This document shows, in pieces, positions 25,780 to 33,260 of a stretch of 33,260 nucleotides of DNA. Made by a program: the position numbers and the translations under genes. A model generated the notes under the pieces. It was not told the DNA's origin and ran no database searches. It saw nothing but the letters and a program-made list of their open reading frames with translations. Positions within the stretch are counted from its first letter, which is position 1, and each line of letters starts with the position of its first letter. The stretch spans positions 1 to 33,260 of the forward strand of contig NZ_PGVH01000003.1 in NCBI RefSeq assembly GCF_004168585.1. The letters are read 5' to 3'. This DNA comes from Shewanella sp. OPT22. Its GTDB lineage: Bacteria > Pseudomonadota > Gammaproteobacteria > Enterobacterales > Shewanellaceae.

Positions 25780-27416
25780 TAGAGTTGCTCCATTTTCTTA
25801 GAAACAAAAATTACTGGGATGAGACTCAATATAATGATCATCAAGGCGCTTAAAGCCCCAATTTCAAGCTGCTCGTCTGATGCATGTTGATAGACATACG
25901 TAGCGAGGGTTTCAAAATCAAACGGCCTAAGCAGCAATGATGCAGGTAATTCTTTAATGCATTCGATAAATACCAATACAAACGCACTTAACAAGGCGGG
26001 CTTTAACATTGGTAATTGAATTTGAGTCCATGTCCGCCAGCGAGATGCCCCAAGCGTCATTGCAGCCTCATCAATATTGGTTGGCATTTGTTGATAAGCC
26101 GAACTGACTTGACCAATGCTAATTACAGCAAATCGTATGCTGTAAGCTAACACCAGTGCAAAAATGCTACCTGAAAACAATAGCCCCAATCGCTCGTCAG
26201 TTAGCGAGTGATACCACCGGTTCACCCATTTATCTAATTCCGTTAGTGGAATGAGCACTCCAATAGCTAATACCGTGCCCGGCACGGCATAACCCAATGA
26301 GCTGATATTCACTAAGCAGCGGCTTTGTAGGCTTGGCTTGGTTCTTAAGCTGAAATTGACAAGCAACGCCATTATTATTGTAATTACAGTCGCCATACCT
26401 GCCAATTCAAGGGTTTGTAATAAATACTGCCATTGCTCACTTTCAATATTTTGTTGCCAGTAGTCGATAAGGTAATGAATAAGATGGATCACAGGCAACA
26501 CAAAGCCAATCGCAATCACAATAAGACAGCTCACCCAAATAGATGTTTGCAGCATCACGCTTGCTTCTGTTCTACGACTCTTGCCTTGATAACTTTTTGC
26601 TGCAAAGAATTGTTGCCGTCTACGACTGTAGCGCTCGAACACGACGATCATCAGCACAATGATAAGCGTTAATACTGCGATTTTGGCAGCTGAAGCCAAT
26701 GAACCGTATACCAACCAAGTATCATATACCGCTGTCGTTAAGGTACTGACAGCAAATAACTGCACAGTACCAAAGTCAGCTAATGCTTCCATCGCCACCA
26801 GTGTACAGCCGACTGCAATAGCAGGGCGTATCATCGGTAGTTGAACCAGCCAGAAAATTCGAGACGAAGAAGCGCCTAATGTAGCCGCTGCAGAAGCTAA
26901 ACTTTCAGGTAATTGTCTAAAGGCGTTATAAGCCAGTAAGAATAAGTAAGGATATAACGCTAGTCCTAGCACGACGCCTGCGCCCCAGACATTGCGAATG
27001 TCCAGCACCCAATAGTCTTGCGCTGATTGCCAGCCAAACCATTCTCGTAGTGTTGTTTGAATTGGGCCTGCGAAATCTAACCATTCCGTCAGTATGTAAC
27101 CGTTGATATAGGCTGGTATGGCTAAGGGCAGAACCATCAAGATAGTGAGAAATATTCGTCCTTTAAATTCATAACGACTACACCACCAAGCTGGTAAAAC
27201 GGCAACCATCAACGCCGTAACAACCGCAATCAGAGTGACGCCAATACTATTGGCAATATAAGTCAGCAATACATTAGACGGAATATCATCGAGCGAAGCA
27301 TAAGCATCGCCAATTAAAAAGGCTTCAGCTACAAGAGCTAATAGCGGAATAAATACTAAGCTTGCACAAAGCCAGCTTAGTATATTTGAAGGATTTAAAT
27401 CTCTTTGAATCAGCAT
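25779..27416 (-). CDS. Ferric iron ABC transporter, permease (FbpB-like)
   Basis: Inner-membrane permease of about 545 residues made of two fused BPD-transport domains with around twelve helices. The EAA loops that contact the ATPase are ESLASAAATLGASSSRIFWLVQLPM in the first half (positions about 215-240) and the segment around NIDEAAMTLGASRWRTW in the second. This fused form is typical of FbpB/SfuB-type iron permeases. The open frame extends upstream to a TTG at 27488, but those 24 codons run through a palindromic leader element. The ATG at 27416, giving MLIQRDLNP, is the better start. Partners are FbpA-like and FbpC-like genes on either side. Confidence 0.9.
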   Translation of the reverse strand: MLIQRDLNPSNILSWLCASLVFIPLLALVAEAFLIGDAYASLDDIPSNVLLTYIANSIGVTLIAVVTALMVAVLPAWWCSRYEFKGRIFLTILMVLPLAIPAYINGYILTEWLDFAGPIQTTLREWFGWQSAQDYWVLDIRNVWGAGVVLGLALYPYLFLLAYNAFRQLPESLASAAATLGASSSRIFWLVQLPMIRPAIAVGCTLVAMEALADFGTVQLFAVSTLTTAVYDTWLVYGSLASAAKIAVLTLIIVLMIVVFERYSRRRQQFFAAKSYQGKSRRTEASVMLQTSIWVSCLIVIAIGFVLPVIHLIHYLIDYWQQNIESEQWQYLLQTLELAGMATVITIIMALLVNFSLRTKPSLQSRCLVNISSLGYAVPGTVLAIGVLIPLTELDKWVNRWYHSLTDERLGLLFSGSIFALVLAYSIRFAVISIGQVSSAYQQMPTNIDEAAMTLGASRWRTWTQIQLPMLKPALLSAFVLVFIECIKELPASLLLRPFDFETLATYVYQHASDEQLEIGALSALMIIILSLIPVIFVSKKMEQL

Positions 27417-27459
27417 CTTATGTTCAGGTTTAGTGCGATACAAGCCGCTACGCAGGGAG

Positions 27460-27508
27460 CATAGTAAACTATGTGACCGAAGTTTCAACGCCGTAGAGTG
27501 CTGAAACT
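27460..27508. repeat. Palindromic leader element between the binding-protein and permease genes
   Basis: Two inverted repeats lie side by side in the 104-bp gap: CATAGT-AA-ACTATG (27460-27473), and AGTTTCA (27481-27487) with TGAAACT (27502-27508) around a GC-rich loop. It resembles a REP-like intergenic element. It may be dispersed elsewhere in the genome; only one copy is in this window. It could tune the ratio of binding protein to permease. Confidence 0.5.
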
Positions 27509-27520
27509 GGGCTTAAAGAT

Positions 27521-28537
27521 TTAAAGATCGAATCCAACTTTATCGACTAGTTTAAGTGCTTGCGGACGATATTCTGCCACTTTCTCCAATGGCAGCGCAT
27601 CGGCTTTATAATCACCCCAGCTCTTTACTAGCTTAGATGGTGCCACATTCGGATTTACCGGATATTCCATATTAAGCTCAGCGTATAGCGACTGAGCTTT
27701 GTCACCCGCTAAGAAATCAATCAGCTTTTGCGCTGCATCTTTGTGTGGAGCATGTTTTGCAATTACGACACCAGATACGTTGATGTGTGAACCACGATCC
27801 GTCTGATTCGGGAAGTTAAGGTTCACCGCATTCGCCCATGCAATTTGCTTTTTATCGTTAAGCATCTTGCCAAGGTAATAGCTATTTCCTAGTGAAACGT
27901 CACAAAGACCTTCTTTAATCGCCTTCACTTGAGCACGATCATTACCTTGTGGCTTACGCGCTAGATTGGCTTTCACGCCACGTAACCAGCTTTCAGCTTC
28001 CGCTTCACCGTGGTGAGCGATCATTGATGCTACCAAGCCTAAGTTGTATGGGTGTTTAGCGCTACGCATACAAATTTTGCCTTTATATTCAGGCTTGGCT
28101 AAATCTTCATAACGCATGGTAGATAAATCACCTGCACGAGCTTTAGATGAATACACATTACGTACACGTTTAGTTAACCCTAACCAGTGCTGTCCAGAGT
28201 CACGGAATTGTGGTGCAATCTGTGACTTAATCTCTGGCGTTACCATATAAACTTGAGTGAGGTTTTCATCTTTTAGCTGTAGCAGCTTAGAAAAGTTTGA
28301 TGTTAATACTACATCAGCTGGTGAGAGTTCACCTTCACGATTCAAACGTTGAATTAAGCCCTTTTTTGCAAAAACGACTTTGGTTTTGATCCCTGTTTCT
28401 TTAGTGAATTCATTAAGGATTGGCTTGATCAAGAAAGGTTGACGAAACGAGTAGATATTAACTTGCTCATCAGCAGCCTGCGCTGATGTGGATATGATGC
28501 TACCAGCTATCAATAATCCCGTGAGTATTCGTTTCAT
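27521..28537 (-). CDS. Ferric iron ABC transporter, periplasmic binding protein (FbpA-like)
   Basis: Captures Fe3+ in the periplasm and delivers it to the permease. It has 338 residues with a signal peptide (MKRILTGLLIAGSIISTSAQA), then VNIYSFRQPFLIKPILNEFTKE and the Tyr pair used for iron in SLGNSYYLGKML. The end EYRPQALKLVDKVGFDL is typical of FutA/FbpA-type Fe3+ proteins. ATG with AAGGAA upstream. First gene of the iron operon, with a Fur box 25 bases before the start, so expression should rise when iron is scarce. Confidence 0.94.
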   Translation of the reverse strand: MKRILTGLLIAGSIISTSAQAADEQVNIYSFRQPFLIKPILNEFTKETGIKTKVVFAKKGLIQRLNREGELSPADVVLTSNFSKLLQLKDENLTQVYMVTPEIKSQIAPQFRDSGQHWLGLTKRVRNVYSSKARAGDLSTMRYEDLAKPEYKGKICMRSAKHPYNLGLVASMIAHHGEAEAESWLRGVKANLARKPQGNDRAQVKAIKEGLCDVSLGNSYYLGKMLNDKKQIAWANAVNLNFPNQTDRGSHINVSGVVIAKHAPHKDAAQKLIDFLAGDKAQSLYAELNMEYPVNPNVAPSKLVKSWGDYKADALPLEKVAEYRPQALKLVDKVGFDL

Positions 28538-28561
28538 CTTATTTTATTCCTTGCATTTTAA

Positions 28562-28576
28562 TGATAATGATTCTCA
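28562..28576 (-). promoter_or_regulatory. Fur box
   Basis: TGATAATGATTCTCA matches the 7-1-7 Fur consensus TGATAATNATTATCA in 14 of 15 positions. It lies 25-39 bases upstream of the iron-binding-protein start codon, over the likely promoter. Confidence 0.85.
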
Positions 28577-28616
28577 ATCATATAGGATCCATGAGTTATT
28601 TTATAGCATTTCGTTC

Positions 28617-28649
28617 AAAAAAAGTGCCACTCAATAAACGAGCGGCATT
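28617..28649 (-). terminator. Rho-independent terminator of yceI
   Basis: On the minus strand TGCCGCTC pairs with GAGTGGCA (8 bp, one U-G wobble, 7-base loop), followed by CTTTTTTT. It lies 40 bases beyond the yceI stop and separates it from the Fur-regulated iron operon. Confidence 0.85.
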
Positions 28650-28689
28650 TGTTTTGGGTTGATGGTGTTAGTTTGCTATTTCGAGGAAC

Positions 28690-29268
28690 TTATAAACGAA
28701 TACCTTCAATGGCTAATTCAAGCTCAACATGAGTTGATGCAGGGCCAAGATTGTAGTCAATGCCATAATCAGCCAACTTAATTTGAGTAGTACCGACAAA
28801 ACCAGCACGGTAACCGCCCCACGGATCTTTCCCTTCACCTAGCTTTTCAATTGGAAAACTAATCGTTTTAGTTACGCCATGTAGAGTAAACTCGCCCGTC
28901 ACAGTGCCATGAGCAGCATCGTCAAATGTGATGTTGCTGCTCTTAAACGTCGACTTTGGATATTTTTTTACATTTAAGAAATCTTTATTTCTAAGGTGTT
29001 TATCACGCTCAGCGTGGTTTGAATCAATACTGGCTGTATCAATCACAATATTGATATTCGACGCGTCAGGATTGGCTTTGTCCCAAGTAAATTTACCATC
29101 AAACTTATTAAAACGGCCATATAACCAGCTGTAGCCAAGGTGTTTAATCTTAAAGTTAACGAAAGCATGAGCACCTCGAATATCCACTTGATAATTTGCT
29201 GCATTCGCTAAGCTTGAAAACCCTAATACACTGGTAAAGATCGCCGCTAATAATGTTGTTCTTTTCAT
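28690..29268 (-). CDS. YceI-family periplasmic lipid-binding protein
   Basis: Exported 192-residue protein with a signal peptide (MKRTTLLAAIFTSVLGFSSLANA) and the YceI lipocalin-like barrel: VDIRGAHAFVNFKIKHLGYSWLYGRF, IDTASIDSNHAERDKHLRNKDFL, ITFDDAAHGTVTGEFTLHGVTK, DYGID. Family members bind isoprenoid chains such as ubiquinone-8 in a hydrophobic pocket. It follows the cytochrome b561 gene by 45 bases with a strong AAGGAAGG ribosome site, the same pairing as E. coli yceJ-yceI. A quinone-linked periplasmic redox role is reasonable but unproven. Confidence 0.95.
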   Translation of the reverse strand: MKRTTLLAAIFTSVLGFSSLANAANYQVDIRGAHAFVNFKIKHLGYSWLYGRFNKFDGKFTWDKANPDASNINIVIDTASIDSNHAERDKHLRNKDFLNVKKYPKSTFKSSNITFDDAAHGTVTGEFTLHGVTKTISFPIEKLGEGKDPWGGYRAGFVGTTQIKLADYGIDYNLGPASTHVELELAIEGIRL

Positions 29269-29313
29269 TTTCCTTCCTTAATGTCCAATCCAATTTTTTA
29301 TATTCTGATATTG

Positions 29314-29856
29314 TTAAGGCAGAATACGTTTTAAAGTGTCATCCTTATCAATAAAGTGATGTTTTACTGCTGCTGCGGCATGTAAGCCAACCATGATAAT
29401 TAATGTCCACGCTAAGCCCCAGTGGGTCACCCCAGCAATATCTTCTTGTTGTTCATGCATCGATGGCATGGCTATTACTTCAAATATGCCAAAGACATCA
29501 ATACTGCGTCCGTCTGCGGTAGAAATGAGATAACCAGAAATTAACAACGTTGCCAGAATTAAATATAAAATTCGATGCGCCCATTTAGCAGCCCGGTTAA
29601 CTAACTTTGTATTCGTTGCTATGTCTTGTGGCGGCTTGGAATACTTTCGCCACAGCACACGCAAAGCCAAACCTGCAACCAGAATAATACCTATCGCCTT
29701 ATGCAGCTCTAATGAACCTCGATACCACTCATCGTAATAACTGAGTTCAACCATATATAGGCCTAAACCAAATAAGCCAAAAATGGTTAGTGCCATTATC
29801 CAATGAAGCAACATCGCAATAAGACCATAGCGTTCGGTCGTGTTTTTTAATTGCAT
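29314..29856 (-). CDS. Cytochrome b561 (YceJ-type)
   Basis: Inner-membrane dihaem cytochrome b561 of 180 residues with four helices. Haem-ligand His candidates lie in IAMLLHWIMALTIFG, GSLELHKAIGIILV, and in the fourth-helix region VTHWGLAWTLIIMVGLHAAAAVKHH. It exchanges electrons with the quinone pool; prokaryotic relatives include CybB and superoxide oxidase. First gene of the operon with yceI, and divergent from a LysR regulator across 113 bp. Confidence 0.93.
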   Translation of the reverse strand: MQLKNTTERYGLIAMLLHWIMALTIFGLFGLGLYMVELSYYDEWYRGSLELHKAIGIILVAGLALRVLWRKYSKPPQDIATNTKLVNRAAKWAHRILYLILATLLISGYLISTADGRSIDVFGIFEVIAMPSMHEQQEDIAGVTHWGLAWTLIIMVGLHAAAAVKHHFIDKDDTLKRILP

Positions 29857-29892
29857 GCTTTTGTCCCAATAAATTCAGTGGCTTAAGATTAA

Positions 29893-29907
29893 CCAATTTA
29901 AAGTTGG
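29893..29907. promoter_or_regulatory. Possible LysR operator in the divergent gap
   Basis: CCAATTTAAAGTTGG is an interrupted dyad, with CCAA and TTGG arms and 12 of 15 positions symmetric. It is centred between the cytochrome b561 and LysR genes, about 37 bp from one start and 63 from the other. LysR-type proteins usually bind such sites between themselves and a divergent target. Confidence 0.45.
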
Positions 29908-29969
29908 ATTAAAATCGACAATTATGGAAAACTATTGTGCACAAATAGACAGATGTAGTTATAAATAAA

Positions 29970-30836
29970 ATGAATAGTTCTTGGGATGACTACAGAAGCG
30001 CCTTTGAAGTCGCTAAGGTCGGCAGTTTAAGTCAGGCCGCAAAACATTTAGGGATTTCCCATTCAACGGTTTTAAGGCATATAGACCGTCTAGAGCAACG
30101 CTTGATGACTAAGTTATTTATCCGCCATCAGCGGGGTTATCGACTTACTGAATCTGGCCAGGTGTTACTTGCTGAATTACCGCTTATCCAACATCAAATC
30201 TCTAAAATGGAAGCAAGAATCCAAGATACTTCAGACGAACTTTCAGGTAATTTAGTCATCACCACGGTTCCAAGTTATGCTCCGAGAATGCATAAGGCAT
30301 TTAAAGCCTTGATGGATAGATATCCTCGGTTGCACTTAACTATGCTTGCTACCGATGAAGTGATTAATTTAGCCTCTGGAACGGTGCATGTAGCCGTCCG
30401 TCCGGGGAATAAACCTAACAGCAGCGATTTGATAGTAAAACCTTTATCAAGCGCAGAGCTGAAAATTTATGCCAGTCAACAGTATGCAAAATTGAATGGG
30501 CTACCAACAAATATTAATGAGTTAAATGGACACAAATGGGTGATGCCAACCGGATTCAAGCGCCATATACCGATATTTAAACCGCTATTTGAAAAAATAG
30601 ATCAGATCAATATTGTGTATCAATCAAATCACTTTTCAGATATTGCTTTTGCTGTCACTGAATCATTAGGTTTAGGTATTGTTTCCGCCAATTTTGGTAT
30701 TAATAAAGGGTTGGTTGAGACCCCTTACCAAATTGACGGGCATAGTGAACAAAATTGGTTTATCTACCATAAAGATTTAAGAAACAGTCGCAAAGTTGCT
30801 GTACTGTACGACTATTTAGCTGAATATTTGACTTAA
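29970..30836 (+). CDS. LysR-family transcriptional regulator
   Basis: DNA-binding regulator of 288 residues. The N-terminal winged helix-turn-helix is GSLSQAAKHLGISHSTVLRHI (positions about 19-39) with the linker helix RLEQRLMTKLFIRHQRGYRLTESGQ. From about residue 90 comes the co-inducer domain (LVITTVPSYAPRMHKAF, GTVHVAVRPGNKP, SLGLGIVSANFG). The divergent cytochrome b561-yceI operon is the natural target; the effector is unknown. Its last 4 bases overlap the end of the convergent dehydrogenase gene. Confidence 0.92.
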   Translation: MNSSWDDYRSAFEVAKVGSLSQAAKHLGISHSTVLRHIDRLEQRLMTKLFIRHQRGYRLTESGQVLLAELPLIQHQISKMEARIQDTSDELSGNLVITTVPSYAPRMHKAFKALMDRYPRLHLTMLATDEVINLASGTVHVAVRPGNKPNSSDLIVKPLSSAELKIYASQQYAKLNGLPTNINELNGHKWVMPTGFKRHIPIFKPLFEKIDQINIVYQSNHFSDIAFAVTESLGLGIVSANFGINKGLVETPYQIDGHSEQNWFIYHKDLRNSRKVAVLYDYLAEYLT

Positions 30837-31510
30837 CGGCTTAAGGTGATTTCAGAAATATAACCTTTTTCAGCTTGTGGTAGCACGTTAACGATCATTG
30901 CTGCCGCATCTTCTGCCGACATAAAAGTTTCTGTTGGGTAGTCGGCAGCTGAATCATCCCAAAAGCCTGTATTCATGCCTGCAGGATACACAGCAACAAC
31001 TCTGAGTTTAGACCCCTTTGCTTCTTCTCGCAGAGATTCTGTAAAGCCTCTAACACCCCATTTTGCCGCACAATAAATACTCTCGCCCGCTTTGCCCTTT
31101 AGCGCTGCTGTCGACATAACATTGATGATAGTTCCACCAGCTTTCTTCATGGGTTCGAATAAAACTTTGCATGGATTAATTACGGATAATAAGTTATTAC
31201 TTAACGTGCTTTCAATCTTTTTGGAATCAAGCTTATCAAGTTGCCCAAACAGTCCAGAGCCTGCACAATTAATCACAAGTTTTGGTGTGCCACGTTCAAG
31301 AAGTTGACGAGAAAATATATTTTCGCACTCAGAATAACAATCTAAATTCACTTTCTCTATTGAAGCAGTATCGCTGCACCTCAGTTTTAATTGTTGTAGT
31401 TTAGTGATGTCTCGACCAAATAAAACCAGATGGTCATCACCTTGAAGTAGAAGATTAATGATAGCTTGAGCTAAGCCACCTGTAGCACCTGTCACGATAA
31501 TATAAGACAT
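30833..31510 (-). CDS. Short-chain dehydrogenase/reductase
   Basis: NAD(P)-dependent oxidoreductase of 225 residues in the classical SDR fold. The cofactor motif is VTGATGGLAQAI (residues 5-16), the structural NAG motif appears as NCAGSG, and the catalytic set is Ser in NVMSTAAL and YCAAK (Tyr and Lys). PAGMNTGFWDD follows in the substrate loop. No cofactor-preference residue is decisive and the substrate is unknown. ATG start with a weak ribosome site. Convergent with the LysR gene and probably monocistronic. Confidence 0.92.
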   Translation of the reverse strand: MSYIIVTGATGGLAQAIINLLLQGDDHLVLFGRDITKLQQLKLRCSDTASIEKVNLDCYSECENIFSRQLLERGTPKLVINCAGSGLFGQLDKLDSKKIESTLSNNLLSVINPCKVLFEPMKKAGGTIINVMSTAALKGKAGESIYCAAKWGVRGFTESLREEAKGSKLRVVAVYPAGMNTGFWDDSAADYPTETFMSAEDAAAMIVNVLPQAEKGYISEITLSR

Positions 31511-31579
31511 AGGTTAATTCTAAGATTGGGAGTGACTTAGAGTATCTCACAAAATGCATTCATTAATCCGAAGCTAAGA

Positions 31580-31609
31580 TATGAATGTGATATGAAACTT
31601 ATTTCATAT
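31580..31609 (+). promoter_or_regulatory. Palindromic operator-like region upstream of the unknown gene
   Basis: A perfect inverted repeat ATATGAAA (31590-31597), CTTA, TTTCATAT (31602-31609) overlaps a direct repeat of ATATGAA whose first copy starts at 31580. About 20 bases downstream, TATAAA-type AT-rich sequence could be a -10. It lies 61 bases before the ATG at 31670, and an unknown repressor or activator may bind here. Confidence 0.5.
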
Positions 31610-31669
31610 TGATGAATGCTTATTCTATATAAATTATGATTTTAAAACTGGATTTAAGTCGAGTAAGTA

Positions 31670-32875
31670 ATGGCAACATCAATTTCAGGCCCTAGCCAAC
31701 TGTTTAATCCGTTTGAAGCAGAAAATTCGATTTCAGTTGAGCGCTTAAAGAGATTATTTTCTGCTGATTTAACTCAGGCAACATTAATGGGGCCTAAAGA
31801 CAGATTAACTCAATTTTGCAGTGGCAGCGGAAACTCTAAACAAAAATTTCTATTACAAGCCCATATGCTTCTTCACCACAGTGTCTGTTTTATATATAAA
31901 GGTGATTTTGACCTGCCGAATGAATACGAAAATGATTATCTTGAAATTCCAGGTGAAGGATTAACAATCCATTCCGAAATGGAGTTGGGGCTCAAGCACA
32001 AATTTAAGTGGCTAGAAGGTAAACTCCAACCCGACGCTTTCTCTAGACTTCAATTTCACGAGTTTCCAGATGATAAAACCCAAACAATATTTCTTGATGG
32101 TGAAATATTGATGCAACAAACCCTCGAGGAACAATTTTTTACAGCCCGTATACAAAATAAAGACTTATTTTTTCATATTATGACTCTTGCTGAATTACAT
32201 GCGAAGGCCCATCTTAAAACATTTAATGTTGAATTGACGAAAATGGGAATGCAACAAATTACAGCAGCCGATTTAGGAGATCTCGCTCAAAGAGACGGAA
32301 ATTTGCTCCTCCCTCTCATACATTTTTACTTCTCGACGTCACCTCAAGCTATGCCGGTTAAAGATTTACTTAACGAACTAGATGTTAATGAAAACACAGT
32401 AGGGCCACTTTCTGAACATTTTGAATCTGCTATGTTAGCGATACAGACTCAATGTAAACAATACAATAAACTCAGCGAAGCAACCGCTCTTGATAGAAGT
32501 GAAATGGTCGAAAAAAGGAAAATGGCTTTCATGTCATTTTTAGCCGCTTATCTCGCTTACCAACAAGAAAGCGAATCACAAACGCCTCTAGCTATAGAAG
32601 CTGCAGAAACAGTTGTTGCTGAACAAGATCCTGAAATTCAAAGCTTTGCTAAAGAAGCGTTAATGAGCCTTCACAAGCAATATTCGTCTACAACAGAAGA
32701 CTCATTGGAACTAAGTGTACTTTCTAATCCTGAAGACTCACTAAGCCAATCAGTCCAATACGCACAAACACATTTAACATCATTAGATATGAGAAAAAAA
32801 CTCAACGCTCTTAGTGAAAAGCATAGAACAAAGACTGAACAAGAAAAGCCACGCCAGTATCATGAAATACTTTAA
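31670..32875 (+). CDS. Uncharacterised 401-residue protein, no recognised domain
   Basis: I do not recognise this protein. It has no export signal peptide and no clear membrane span; the most hydrophobic stretch is a helix around residues 285-298 (MAFMSFLAAYLAYQ). Residues 1-25 are rich in Ser, Asn and small residues (MATSISGPSQLFNPF), a composition seen at the start of some type III secreted effectors but not diagnostic. Residues 55-190 look like a folded alpha/beta region with several aromatics and His. Residues 300-401 are rich in Glu, Gln and Ser and probably helical or disordered, ending in a basic-acidic tail. Codon use is ordinary for the window. The ATG has a weak GAG-type site. It is a single gene between a dehydrogenase and the tuf duplication. 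An effector or a lineage-specific cytosolic protein are both possible. Confidence 0.8.
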   Translation: MATSISGPSQLFNPFEAENSISVERLKRLFSADLTQATLMGPKDRLTQFCSGSGNSKQKFLLQAHMLLHHSVCFIYKGDFDLPNEYENDYLEIPGEGLTIHSEMELGLKHKFKWLEGKLQPDAFSRLQFHEFPDDKTQTIFLDGEILMQQTLEEQFFTARIQNKDLFFHIMTLAELHAKAHLKTFNVELTKMGMQQITAADLGDLAQRDGNLLLPLIHFYFSTSPQAMPVKDLLNELDVNENTVGPLSEHFESAMLAIQTQCKQYNKLSEATALDRSEMVEKRKMAFMSFLAAYLAYQQESESQTPLAIEAAETVVAEQDPEIQSFAKEALMSLHKQYSSTTEDSLELSVLSNPEDSLSQSVQYAQTHLTSLDMRKKLNALSEKHRTKTEQEKPRQYHEIL

Positions 32876-32921
32876 CCCTGAGGTCTTCTTATTACATCGC
32901 CAATACTATATATATTAACAA

Positions 32922-33004
32922 AGGCCGTCTAAGCGACTTTTTTTATGTTCACTAAACGTCGTTATTACTCAACGATTTTAGCTACAACACCAGCACCAAC
33001 GGTA
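32922..33004 (-). pseudogene. Duplicated remnant of the tuf 3' end and terminator
   Basis: The stretch 32947-33004 matches 33159-33216 at 56 of 58 positions. It covers the last codons of EF-Tu (TVGAGVVAKIVE and stop, from 32965) and the first bases beyond them. Further out, 32922-32946 is a decayed copy of the tuf terminator with its T run. Similarity ends sharply at 33005, so only a dozen codons remain. This is a relic of a duplication, not a gene. Between the copies, 33052-33126 (minus) can be read as a 25-codon open stretch ending LFNLMAEK-stop, of unknown origin and with no start. Confidence 0.85.
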
Positions 33005-33126
33005 AAACACCGGCCTGCGGCCATTTCTCAGAGCCAAGCGACGTTCACATACTACTTTTCAGCCATTAGGTTAAAAAGCTTAACGTGCTCACCCTTCTCG
33101 TGAAGGTGGCGCTTTTCTATAGGTAC

Positions 33127-33154
33127 AAAAAAACCGCTCGAAAGCGGCTTTTTT
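33127..33154 (-). terminator. Terminator of tuf
   Basis: CCGCT/AGCGG with a TTCG tetraloop on the minus strand and seven Ts following, 22 bases beyond the tuf stop. A runs on one side and T runs on the other make it able to work both ways. Confidence 0.92.
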
Positions 33155-33176
33155 AAGTGTTCACTAAACGTCGATA

Positions 33177-33260
33177 TTACTCAACGATTTTAGCTACAAC
33201 ACCAGCACCAACTGTACGGCCACCTTCACGGATTGCGAAGCGTAAACCTTCGTCCATCGC
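33177..33260 (-). CDS. tuf: Elongation factor Tu, 3' end (cut by window edge)
   Basis: Only the last 27 codons are in view: the minus strand reads MDEGLRFAIREGGRTVGAG followed by VVAKIVE and stop, the unmistakable C-terminus of EF-Tu, which brings aminoacyl-tRNA to the ribosome. The rest lies beyond the window. Gammaproteobacteria often have two copies. Neither rpsJ nor trpT, the usual downstream neighbours of tufA and tufB in E. coli, is found here, so which copy this is cannot be told. Confidence 0.95.
   Translation of the reverse strand, partial: AMDEGLRFAIREGGRTVGAGVVAKIVE

Noticed and set aside
1-33260. CRISPR array, insertion sequence, prophage, tRNA or rRNA
   Set aside because: No regularly spaced repeats, transposase or phage genes, cloverleaf sequences or rRNA segments were seen.

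Overview
The window looks like chromosomal core sequence from a marine gammaproteobacterium in or near the Shewanellaceae. The Ppc, CpxRA/CpxP/FieF, cytochrome c4, YihI, HemN and iron ABC proteins all read like Shewanella-type proteins, and polA, spf (Spot 42), engB, a CsrB/C-type RNA, yihI and hemN follow the enterobacterial/vibrio order. A Parashewanella-like relative is possible, but that is inference. There is no prophage, insertion sequence, CRISPR array, rRNA or tRNA. About 29 protein genes are supported, one of them (tuf) cut by the window end.

Layout. 1-3.4 kb: ppc and a GNAT acetyltransferase, minus strand. 3.7-8.6 kb: an HD-GYP phosphodiesterase converging on cpxRA, then cpxP-fieF divergent from cpxR across a perfect CpxR box. 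8.5-12 kb: a FUSC-like membrane protein, an exported alpha/beta hydrolase overlapping glpG, and elbB. 12-17.6 kb: polA preceded by a DnaA-box/GATC cluster, then proBA behind two stem-loops. 17.7-21.4 kb: an RNA-rich stretch with Spot 42, an unnamed candidate sRNA, engB, cytochrome c4, a long Csr/Rsm-type RNA with GGA hairpin loops, yihI and a DUF2489 gene. 21.4-25 kb: an exported amidohydrolase, hemN with an FNR-type dyad and a G10 tract in its coding sequence, and a membrane cytochrome b. 25-28.6 kb: a Fur-box-controlled ferric iron ABC transporter. 28.7-31.5 kb: yceI with cytochrome b561, a divergent LysR regulator and a short-chain dehydrogenase. 31.6-33.3 kb: an unrecognised 401-residue protein behind a palindromic promoter region, a duplicated 58-bp tuf 3' end, and the 3' end of tuf.

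How the genes fit together. Iron and haem recur: iron import (Fur), HemN (FNR-type site), cytochromes b, c4 and b561. Envelope stress and metal efflux sit together (Cpx, FieF). Global post-transcriptional control is represented by Spot 42 and the Csr-like RNA. The items most worth following up are the Csr-like RNA and its repeat-bearing promoter, the candidate sRNA between spf and engB, the unknown 401-residue protein beside the tuf duplication, the leader stem-loops abutting the proB and fieF start codons, and the G10 tract in hemN.
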